Shown here: positions 7,370 to 13,640 of the stretch, piece after piece
How the letters are laid out: each line of letters opens with the position of its first letter
Numbering within the stretch: the first letter of the stretch is position 1
Origin: CAZSTA01 sp964609495 [NCBI: uncultured bacterium]
Lineage (GTDB): Bacteria; CAZSTA01
Assembly (NCBI GenBank): GCA_964609495.1
Contig: CAZSTA010000018.1
Location: 11,919-31,934, forward strand
Direction: 5' to 3'
Length of the DNA: 20,016 bases
The notes under the pieces: model-generated
Told to the model about the DNA's origin: nothing
The model's database searches: none
Seen by the model: the letters and a program-made list of their open reading frames with translations, nothing else
Position numbers and translations under genes: made by a program

Positions 7370-7591
7370 CTAAGCCTCTGATGCCGCCAAAAATTGAACT
7401 ACATCAGCTAAATATTCATCCTTCTGTTTGTGCGATGGGCAAAGATCAGATGTAAAATCGTCTGAATAACCTTTTAGTAAGTATTCGACTAACTTATTTA
7501 GAGAGTTTTCCGAGCCTTCAGAAGTTATAAACTCATCGTATAATTCCCTCAAATTCCCATCCCTTATCGGGTTTCCCTGTTTTTGATACAA
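7370..7591 (-). CDS. Hypothetical small acidic protein, 73 residues
   Basis: I do not recognise this protein. It is predicted mostly helical (LRELYDEFITSE, LNKLVEYLLKGY, YLADVVQFLAASEA), with one Cys-x-x-His (CPSH) in the second half. The only usable start is TTG at 7589-7591, because an in-frame stop lies five codons upstream and there is no internal Met or Val near the N-terminus. The ribosome site is weak (AAGAGAAG). Sampled base composition is about 27 % GC, like the flanking methyltransferase. Its place 28 bases after the methyltransferase suggests coupled expression. It could be a methyltransferase accessory, an antitoxin-like regulator, or a remnant. Confidence 0.5.
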   Translation of the reverse strand: MYQKQGNPIRDGNLRELYDEFITSEGSENSLNKLVEYLLKGYSDDFTSDLCPSHKQKDEYLADVVQFLAASEA

Positions 7592-7619
7592 AGTAAATTT
7601 CTTCTCTTAATACCCACTT

Positions 7620-9011
7620 TTATCTCTTTTCACAGACTATTATGCCTTCACCTCTAATTGCTCTATTTCTTGATCCAAGTAAAGGATTGAAGATGAGGTT
7701 TTCAAAAGTAAAACCAATTTCTTCACAAAATCTTTTCGTCATCATTGTAGTAGGAATTTTTTTACCTTTAACAGTGCTGTCTCCAACTATAATAGCAAAT
7801 TTTCCACCTGGTTTTAAAACCCAATACATATTTTCAATAGATTGCCTTAAATCCTCATAATAGAGAATCACTTTTGAAGGTAGGCTTCCATATTTCTTTT
7901 TGGGTAATGTATTATTTTTCATTCCAAGATATTTTGATTCAACTTTTTCCATATCAATTCCCAAATAATTGTATGCTATTATATCTTTCCCAACATAGTC
8001 TATGGAAAAGTAGTAAGGTGGACTAGTTATTATAGCGTCAAACTTTCCCTCAAACTCTTTAAAGTTTCTCAACTCTAAAACATCACCTTCAATTATTTTT
8101 GCCCTCTTGAATTCGAGATTATACTTATCTTCCAACTCCATAAGCTTTTTATGACATTCTTTAAGGTATCCGAGTTTCGCAGCAAAAAGTCCCTCTTTCC
8201 CCTTTTTATCATATCTTGATGTTCTTGTAAAGGCATCCAGTGTGTCAAAGTAAATAGTCAACATCAACTTTTCTATCACTTTATCAGGATGTTCCCACTT
8301 CTTATTTTCAATAAGATTAAGGATTTCTATGAGGTCTTTAAAACTAAATTCTAACTTTTTTGATGTTATAAAAGGTAATTCATTCTTTAATTCTGAAAGG
8401 ATTATACCCATTGGAGTAATATCGACTCCAACGCTTTCAATTCCCATTAAAGTTACTTCATGAGTAGTAGTTCCTGAGCCATTAAAAGGATCGAGTATTA
8501 AGTCATCTGATTTTAATTTAAAAGCATTAACCAAGGTTCTTACTACCCTTGGGTAAAACTTACCTTTATATGGATAAAGATTATGAAAAGCGTAAGCGTT
8601 CGTATCTCCATAAGAATCTACAAAATCTGTGTAAAGAGTAGCCCTTCCTCTTACTTTTTCAAGATGTGCTACTCTTAACCTTACAAACTCTTCGTTACCT
8701 TCGAACTTAACAGTTCTATTCACAGAGGCAATGCTATATTCCTCTGTTAACCCTTGGAGCTCTAAATCAAGTAATTCCAAATCTGCTAAGGTTTGCATCC
8801 AAAAACCAAAAGTAGTATCTCCTTTTGGAGTAATATATCTATTAAACTCTTCCGCATATTCTTCTATTATTTCCTCATAAGTTGGAAATTCATTGATTCC
8901 GACCATTGTGAGCTTGAGCTGCCTTGCCTCTTCGTCCATGTGATCAACTCCACACTTTACTGTATTTAAGACTGACCTCTCGGACTTATCGATTAAGAGA
9001 GTGGAAAGCAC
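7620..9011 (-). CDS. Site-specific DNA methyltransferase, amino-MTase with a TSPPY catalytic motif
   Basis: A SAM-dependent DNA methyltransferase acting on the amino group of adenine or cytosine. Numbered from the GTG start, YPYKGKFYPRVVRTL (146-160, motif X-like) precedes the SAM-binding motif I LILDPFNGSGTTTHE (171-185). The catalytic motif IV AIITSPPYYFS lies at 326-336, and VLKPGGKFAIIVGDS sits in the C-terminal third. TSPPY is common in N4-cytosine enzymes, but here motif I comes before motif IV, with about 145 residues between that may hold the target-recognition region. GTG at 9011 has AGGAG nine bases upstream. ATG at 8939 (MDEEARQLKL) has GGAG six bases upstream and is an equally good or better start, giving 439 residues. 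No classical restriction endonuclease gene adjoins it; the ATPase/nuclease-like pair downstream may be the partner, or it may be a solitary methylase. It opens the defence block. Confidence 0.88.
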   Translation of the reverse strand: MLSTLLIDKSERSVLNTVKCGVDHMDEEARQLKLTMVGINEFPTYEEIIEEYAEEFNRYITPKGDTTFGFWMQTLADLELLDLELQGLTEEYSIASVNRTVKFEGNEEFVRLRVAHLEKVRGRATLYTDFVDSYGDTNAYAFHNLYPYKGKFYPRVVRTLVNAFKLKSDDLILDPFNGSGTTTHEVTLMGIESVGVDITPMGIILSELKNELPFITSKKLEFSFKDLIEILNLIENKKWEHPDKVIEKLMLTIYFDTLDAFTRTSRYDKKGKEGLFAAKLGYLKECHKKLMELEDKYNLEFKRAKIIEGDVLELRNFKEFEGKFDAIITSPPYYFSIDYVGKDIIAYNYLGIDMEKVESKYLGMKNNTLPKKKYGSLPSKVILYYEDLRQSIENMYWVLKPGGKFAIIVGDSTVKGKKIPTTMMTKRFCEEIGFTFENLIFNPLLGSRNRAIRGEGIIVCEKR

Positions 9012-9033
9012 AGTCGAGTGCTCCTATCTCACA

Positions 9034-9147
9034 TCAATCGATTGCTCCAGCCCCTCTTAAATAATCCTCCATTCTAGCCACAAAACGTTCAGCATTAGCA
9101 ACAATAAGACGAGTCTGAGCTTCGGTAAAACTGGATTCAACTAACAT
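9034..9147 (-). CDS. Possible 37-residue micro-ORF upstream of the methyltransferase
   Basis: An ATG at 9145-9147 (or an in-frame GTG at 9154-9156) opens a short frame, MLVESSFTEAQTRLIVANAE and 17 more residues, ending at TGA 9034-9036, 22 bases before the methyltransferase GTG. The peptide is a plausible amphipathic helix and loosely recalls the start of DUF1640-type coiled-coil proteins. No convincing ribosome site precedes it; an AGGAGG at about 9177-9182 is too far upstream and leads to no start codon. It may be a leader peptide, the remnant of a gene broken at the island edge, or chance. Confidence 0.25.
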   Translation of the reverse strand: MLVESSFTEAQTRLIVANAERFVARMEDYLRGAGAID

Positions 9148-9199
9148 CTCGATCACATCTTAAGAGAGGAAAATCCGCCTCCTAATAATTAGAGTAACT

Positions 9200-9231
9200 T
9201 TAGGCCTCGAATCTTCTGGTTCGAGGCCTAA
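9200..9231 (-). terminator. Strong hairpin after acsB, terminator- or attenuator-like
   Basis: A perfect 12-base stem, TTAGGCCTCGAA at 9200-9211 and TTCGAGGCCTAA at 9220-9231, closes an 8-base loop and starts about 10 bases after the acsB stop. On the minus strand the bases after the stem (AGTTACTCTAATTATT) are AT-rich but have no clean U run, so termination is probably partial at best. It marks the boundary between acsB and the defence block, and may limit read-through or protect the acsB message. Confidence 0.6.
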
Positions 9232-9241
9232 GGAATTTTCA

Positions 9242-11419
9242 TCAAAATAGAGATGGCATCGTCAAAGCAGGATGTCCTACCTTTTCCAGATGAACGAGCA
9301 ACTCCTCGGAAGTGGTTGCTACAGTCTCATCTGCGATCTTATCGATTAGATCCGGCATTCCAATTTCTTCTGCCCGTTTAACCAGTCTGTCATATAAAGC
9401 CTCTTTAAGCTCCTTGGGCATCCAGAGGACCCGTGGTAATCCTCCATCGGCGGAGATGAACTTCCTACTAATGATATATAGCCTCCCTACTCCCAAGAAG
9501 CCAGGAGTCTGCATACCACCTCCAACCGCTCCAGCCATAGTAGTGAAAGCCATTCCCGAAGGAGTCATACCCGGATACTCCCGATTGACGATCATAAATC
9601 CGTTTCCCTCGGGGATGATAGCCATTATACACTCGAAGCAACCACAGCTAGTCATCGGATATTCCATCAGAGAGTAGAGATTCATCTTCTCTATCGTTTT
9701 ATTGGAATGCTGGTACACGAATTCATTGATATTCTCCCACTGTCCTTTAACCGGATCTATAACCTTTCCCTTGGGAACAGGTTGATTAGGTCCGGTGGGA
9801 GCTATCTCGTAGTTAGTCCTGCCATCCAACCAGTTATAAGCTCCACATAGCCCTAGCCTCTCTGGACTGATAATACAGACGTGATTCGGAGCGAAGCTTT
9901 GACATAGGGTACAGGAGTAAAATGTATCCACACTCTCATCAGTCATCCCAGCTACCCGCTCATCACGATAGTTAAAGGATTTACGAGCAATGGGGATAAT
10001 CCTCTCAACGTCTTCGAGAATAGTATATATAGTTACCTGCACCTTATCGACGATAGCTTCATATTCCTCCAACAACCTAGCCCTGACTATCTCGCCTATA
10101 TGACGGAATTTAAATCCCGCTTTCTTAGCCTCCTTATTTATCCTTATCCAGACCATATCCCTTTGAGCGATGTGCATAACTCCCATAGCCTCATTTATAG
10201 CGTTGTGGATACGCCTTTCCAATATAGACTCGTAATCCACCTGCATTTTCCGGCCATAAACCTCGATCAGCAATCCAAAGGGCGAATTACCCCCTTCCTC
10301 AATCTCATCGATCTCAGGGCCTATCACCTCGATTTTTCCATCCTCAACCTCGTTCGACTCCTTACTCACCAAGAACTCGAAGGCAGCAGTATATTTGCCT
10401 CCCACCTCTACTGCTACATCTGCTCTTCGAACCCTCTCTCCCTCAAAGGCCGCCCCGTAGAGTACTGGGATAGGCATCTCCTTAACCTTGATCTTAACTC
10501 CACGCACCTCGATACATACTGGAACGATCTTAGTGTAGTCCATCTCTTTAACTAAAGACTCATAAGTCGTCACCCCAGTAGGTCTAACCTCAGGGATATC
10601 GGTGTCCGCGATGACCGGGAAACCCATATTAATAGCTCCCGCACCAGTAGCATATCTGATATCATCGACCTCTCCTAAAGCTAAGCCGAAGGCAAAGACC
10701 CTATTCTTGCAGTACTCCAAGCACTTCTGTCCCTCTCCTTTACTGTGACCACCGTAGGTCAATGCGGCTCTGATAGCCCAGTTGAGAGCATATATAGTGG
10801 AGATAGTCTCTGGGCCCAAGGGAACTATATAGGTATCCCAACCCAGCTCTACCCCCTCCTCCAATAACTGATCTCTTCCCGTCTTACCATTCGTGCTGCC
10901 GCTTAAAAATGTTAAGATGTTCCTTTGCTGGAAGCCACGCACCAGATCTACTATAATTTTATTATCTGGAGCCGCTCCAATGATAGCCGCAAAGCCGGGC
11001 ATCCTTCCGTCAACCAATTGGATACCCAAAGACCTCAAGATGGTATCGGTGATAAAGCCACCCCAACCCTCCTTTGGTTCCTCATTGTATAGATAGCGAA
11101 GAGCCATTATCATCTCCTCGGCTAATAGAGTAGCTATTCCAGCATCAAGAGCATCTCCTAAATAGGGAAGCCAAACGGAATCGCCCGGTTCATCGCTCAA
11201 TAAGGATTTGGCCTCCTCTAGCACTGGGATCATATCCTTTAAGGTTTTCACCTCTACTCCCATCAGAGCGTAAGCCATAGGCAGATAGAAAGCGGTCTCC
11301 GGGAATGCTATTTTTTGATCCTCACCCTTCTCGGCGATAGCTTTCGCTAAGAATTTATCTGCCTCATCGAACACCTTGTGCGATCCTCTAATGGCTGCCG
11401 CAGCCACTATTTTGGACAT
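9242..11419 (-). CDS. acsB: Acetyl-CoA synthase (CO-methylating), alpha subunit of CODH/ACS
   Basis: This enzyme makes acetyl-CoA from CO, CoA and the methyl group carried by the corrinoid Fe-S protein; it is the last step of the Wood-Ljungdahl pathway and cytoplasmic. Its 725 residues compare with about 729 in Moorella, and the N-terminal domain that contacts CODH is present, as in bacterial enzymes. The A-cluster ligands are all visible: C503, C506, C515 and C525 (SCTLCQSFAPNHVC, then RLGLCGAYNW), and the nickel site C592-G593-C594 (TSCGCFEC). These equal Moorella positions minus three. The C-terminal glycine-rich AGAVGGGMQTPGF is also intact. The start ATG at 11417-11419 has AGGGGTG upstream. 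A promoter lies in the 121-base gap after argH, so acsB heads its transcript. The CODH gene (acsA/cooS) is not next to it in this window, and the downstream neighbour is a defence block instead of acsC. Confidence 0.97.
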   Translation of the reverse strand: MSKIVAAAAIRGSHKVFDEADKFLAKAIAEKGEDQKIAFPETAFYLPMAYALMGVEVKTLKDMIPVLEEAKSLLSDEPGDSVWLPYLGDALDAGIATLLAEEMIMALRYLYNEEPKEGWGGFITDTILRSLGIQLVDGRMPGFAAIIGAAPDNKIIVDLVRGFQQRNILTFLSGSTNGKTGRDQLLEEGVELGWDTYIVPLGPETISTIYALNWAIRAALTYGGHSKGEGQKCLEYCKNRVFAFGLALGEVDDIRYATGAGAINMGFPVIADTDIPEVRPTGVTTYESLVKEMDYTKIVPVCIEVRGVKIKVKEMPIPVLYGAAFEGERVRRADVAVEVGGKYTAAFEFLVSKESNEVEDGKIEVIGPEIDEIEEGGNSPFGLLIEVYGRKMQVDYESILERRIHNAINEAMGVMHIAQRDMVWIRINKEAKKAGFKFRHIGEIVRARLLEEYEAIVDKVQVTIYTILEDVERIIPIARKSFNYRDERVAGMTDESVDTFYSCTLCQSFAPNHVCIISPERLGLCGAYNWLDGRTNYEIAPTGPNQPVPKGKVIDPVKGQWENINEFVYQHSNKTIEKMNLYSLMEYPMTSCGCFECIMAIIPEGNGFMIVNREYPGMTPSGMAFTTMAGAVGGGMQTPGFLGVGRLYIISRKFISADGGLPRVLWMPKELKEALYDRLVKRAEEIGMPDLIDKIADETVATTSEELLVHLEKVGHPALTMPSLF

Positions 11420-11492
11420 AAATCTTCACCCCTTAACCTATTGTCATATATTTACCTTCGAGCTTAACGACAAATTTGAATTTCCAATTTTA

Positions 11493-11521
11493 ATTATATC
11501 ATATTTACATCTCAAATTCAA
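11493..11521 (-). promoter_or_regulatory. Sigma70-type promoter with extended -10 upstream of acsB
   Basis: On the minus strand the -35 box TTGAAT (11516-11521) and the perfect -10 box TATAAT (11493-11498) are separated by exactly 17 bases, and TGA directly before the -10 gives an extended -10 (TGnTATAAT). Transcription would start near 11486, leaving a leader of about 65 bases. An 8-base inverted repeat (TTGAATTT at 11514-11521 and AAATTCAA at 11476-11483, minus-strand sense) brackets the -10 region and could be an operator, although the region is AT-rich. Confidence 0.65.
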
Positions 11522-11540
11522 CCGTTTCGCTCGCCTAAAA

Positions 11541-13022
11541 TTATATCTTATCTCCCAAATATTTACTCACCATATTTGTCGTCAACCTATATGCTTCCTC
11601 TATCCTACCTCTCCTATTAGCTATATCCTCCTTTCTCCTCTCGATCTCCTTGACGAATAACCCTATCATTCTATCAACTTCTGCTGGAGAAGTGCTTCCC
11701 AAACTCCTCTGGCGTTCGATAGCTTCTCTAGGATCGAGTAATTCCTCCAATTTATCCTCACCAATATCTATATCAGCCTCCTCTAGCATTCTCTTAACCT
11801 TCGAGATATTCAAGAAATTATCTCCATTTCTCACCAATTCACCAACTATATTCCCCACTATCCGATGGCACTCTCGGAAGGACAGTCTATGCTCCCTGAC
11901 AAGGGAATTAGCCAGCTCCGTAGCGGTTGAGAAGTTAGCCGAGGCTAATTCCTCCATCCTCTCTCGATTTACCTCCATAGTTTCTATCATACCTCTGAGG
12001 ATGAATAATGCCGATTGAACTAGCTCCAGAGAGTTGAAGAGAGGCGGTTTATCCTCTTGGAGATCACTGTTATAGGCCGTGGGGATCCCTTTAAGAGCAG
12101 TAAGAACTTGAACCAATGCTCCATAGACTCGACCTGTCCTTCCTCTTATCAATTCCGCCACCTCCGGATTCTTCTTTTGGGGCATAATCGAACTTCCTGT
12201 AGCGAAAGCATCATCAAGTTTTATCATCCTAAACTCGTAAGTACTCCAATAAACTATCTCCGTCGCTATCCTAGATAGATTGGACATCAGAATAGCTAGG
12301 GCGCTCAAGGTCTCAGCTATGAAATCCCTGGAACTTATCACATCTAGAGCGTGTTCATGAACACTATCGAATCCCAATAATTTGGCGGTAAGCTCTCTAT
12401 CAATAGCAAAAGAGGTGCCCGATAGAGCAGATGCTCCTAAAGGATTACTATTTATATGTTTATAAGCATTGCTCAATCTATCCAAATCCCGGAAGAACAT
12501 ACTGACATATCCAGTAGCCCAGAAGGCGAAGGATATCGGCTGGGCATGTTGAGTGTGAGTATATCCTGGGAGGATAGTCCCTCGATGTTTCTCGGCAAGC
12601 TTGAGAAGAGCGATTTGAAGCTCGATTATCAACTCCTCGGTCCCTAAAACTTGAGGACGAAGATACAGCTTAGAGGCGGTCAACACCTGATCATTTCGAC
12701 TGCGAGCGGTATGAAGTTTGCCTCCATACTCCATCCCTGCCCTCTCGATCACATAATTTTCGACGTTCAGATGCACATCTTCTAGCTCTTTCTTCAACTT
12801 GAACTTACCAGTTGAATAATCCTCCTTAGCTTTCTCCAACCAAGTGAGGATATATCCGAGATCATCATTCGAGATTATATCACAAGAGGCGAGCATAAGG
12901 GCGTGAGCTTCACTTCCCCATATATCCTCCAGAACCATCCTCTCATCAGCTTCCAGAGATTGGGTGAACTCATTTACTTCCTCGGCTGTATCCTTATCAA
13001 ATCTACCTCCCCAAAGCTTCAT
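11541..13022 (-). CDS. argH: Argininosuccinate lyase
   Basis: It splits argininosuccinate into arginine and fumarate, the last step of arginine biosynthesis, as a cytoplasmic homotetramer of the fumarase/aspartase superfamily. I chose ATG 13020-13022 because MKLWGGRF is the classic ArgH N-terminus and AGGG stands seven bases upstream. A farther ATG at 13079 would add 19 residues that fit no family pattern. The protein has 493 residues, slightly longer than the common 460. Visible motifs are LHTARSRNDQ (103-112), PGYTHTQHAQP (152-161, with a catalytic His) and the superfamily signature ATGSSIMPQKKNPEV (274-288, with the catalytic Ser loop). It follows carB and a small gene on the same strand, forming an arginine-related group. 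acsB starts 121 bases later behind its own promoter. Confidence 0.96.
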   Translation of the reverse strand: MKLWGGRFDKDTAEEVNEFTQSLEADERMVLEDIWGSEAHALMLASCDIISNDDLGYILTWLEKAKEDYSTGKFKLKKELEDVHLNVENYVIERAGMEYGGKLHTARSRNDQVLTASKLYLRPQVLGTEELIIELQIALLKLAEKHRGTILPGYTHTQHAQPISFAFWATGYVSMFFRDLDRLSNAYKHINSNPLGASALSGTSFAIDRELTAKLLGFDSVHEHALDVISSRDFIAETLSALAILMSNLSRIATEIVYWSTYEFRMIKLDDAFATGSSIMPQKKNPEVAELIRGRTGRVYGALVQVLTALKGIPTAYNSDLQEDKPPLFNSLELVQSALFILRGMIETMEVNRERMEELASANFSTATELANSLVREHRLSFRECHRIVGNIVGELVRNGDNFLNISKVKRMLEEADIDIGEDKLEELLDPREAIERQRSLGSTSPAEVDRMIGLFVKEIERRKEDIANRRGRIEEAYRLTTNMVSKYLGDKI

Positions 13023-13110
13023 GTTAATCCCTCTCCGAACTTGTTTGGTAGCTCTCCACTTTCTTTTAAGTAGTTCCAAATATTAGCATAGTGAGTCCAT
13101 AATATAATTA

Positions 13111-13231
13111 CCCCCTCACCCTAGCCCTCTCCCACTAGGGGAGAGGGGACGTCGAGATAGAGCTTAAGTCTATGCTTCGCATTACTCTTTAGTTCCCCCT
13201 CCCTTGATGGGAGGGGGTTAGGGTGAGGGTG
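13111..13231. repeat. MITE-like inverted repeat with two inner hairpins
   Basis: Terminal inverted repeats of 23 bases (13111-13133 and 13209-13231) match at 20 of 23 positions. Each arm also folds alone: CCCTCTCCC/GGGAGAGGG at 13125-13133 and 13139-13147, and CCCCCTCCC/GGGAGGGGG at 13195-13203 and 13209-13217. The C-rich CCCTCACCCTAGCCCTCTCCC-type end is a widespread non-coding repeat in many bacterial genomes. It fills most of the 13023-13297 gap between argH and the small upstream gene, and could act as a bidirectional terminator. No transposase is nearby. Confidence 0.75.
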
Positions 13232-13297
13232 ATCTAAGCAATTCCTATTGAACCAAAAGCTATTTCTCTTTACTCATCAATAAAATCAGAAGCCTTC

Positions 13298-13618
13298 TTA
13301 TCCATCGAGCAGATCCTCGATCTCTTTCAACTGAGAGAGATATTCCTTTCTTTCGGCTTCTAATTCTTCCCAAACCATATAATCTCTCTCAACTGGATGG
13401 GACCATTTAGCTGGAATCTCTCCCTTCTCCCAAGCCTCAGCAAATTTTTCAAAAGTCATTTTGTACTTTAACTCGAAGCCTCTTATCTCATCTTCACACT
13501 CACGCAAAAGATTGGTTGACTCCCTTGAGAGAAGTCTGACGATCTTTTCCTCTAAGGTATCTCCCTCCATATCCTGAAGAAACTTTAGAATATTCTTCGA
13601 TATATTCAAAGTCAGCAT
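13298..13618 (-). CDS. Antitoxin-like small protein, toxin partner not found
   Basis: This 106-residue charged, helical protein has a short N-terminal strand-helix (MLTLNISKNILKFL), then IRGFELKYKMTFEKFAEAWE (residues 45-64), GEIPAKWSHPVERDYMVWE (65-83) and a coiled C-terminal helix. The pattern of a KYxMxFExF helix followed by xxVExDYxxWE recalls small antitoxin-like proteins that pair with nuclease toxins. That assignment is from memory of the sequence style, not from a proven family match. The start ATG at 13616-13618 has an excellent AGGAGGGAGGT ribosome site. It follows carB by 22 bases and is probably cotranscribed with it. The place where a toxin gene would follow (13080-13297) holds only the MITE-like repeat, so it would be an orphan or a remnant of a pair. 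Confidence 0.6.
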   Translation of the reverse strand: MLTLNISKNILKFLQDMEGDTLEEKIVRLLSRESTNLLRECEDEIRGFELKYKMTFEKFAEAWEKGEIPAKWSHPVERDYMVWEELEAERKEYLSQLKEIEDLLDG

Positions 13619-13640
13619 AATTACCTCCCTCCTAAGATAA

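Larger units (their letters stand above)
4079..9036 (-). other. Defence-like gene block interrupting the acs operon
   Basis: The methyltransferase, the 73- and 109-residue proteins, the AAA ATPase, the PD-(D/E)XK-like protein and the MNT-HEPN protein all share one strand, with gaps of 28, 20, 28, 2 and 13 bases. Sampled 60-base lines give about 27-32 % GC in the methyltransferase, the 73-residue gene, the ATPase and the small nuclease-like gene, against about 52 % in acsB. The MNT-HEPN gene (about 40 %) and the 109-residue gene (about 48 %) are closer to the host value. The block separates acsB from acsC, which are usually adjacent. Its left edge meets hairpin repeat copy 2 and its right edge meets a 12-base-pair hairpin after acsB. 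No integrase, transposase or target-site duplication was found, so acquisition is inferred from position and composition. Confidence 0.6.

Noticed and set aside
4079-9036. Prophage or transposon carrying the defence genes
   Set aside because: No integrase, transposase, phage structural gene or clear flanking duplication was seen; only position and composition suggest transfer.
9242-11419. Archaeal origin of the cluster
   Set aside because: AcsB has the full bacterial length with the N-terminal domain, and acsV and cooC accompany it in the bacterial arrangement.
11420-11540. Terminator after argH
   Set aside because: No stable hairpin with a U tract is visible; the gap is better explained by the acsB promoter.
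13020-13079. Longer argH start giving 19 extra residues
   Set aside because: The extra residues match nothing in the family, while MKLWGGRF at 13022 is the standard N-terminus and has a proper ribosome site.
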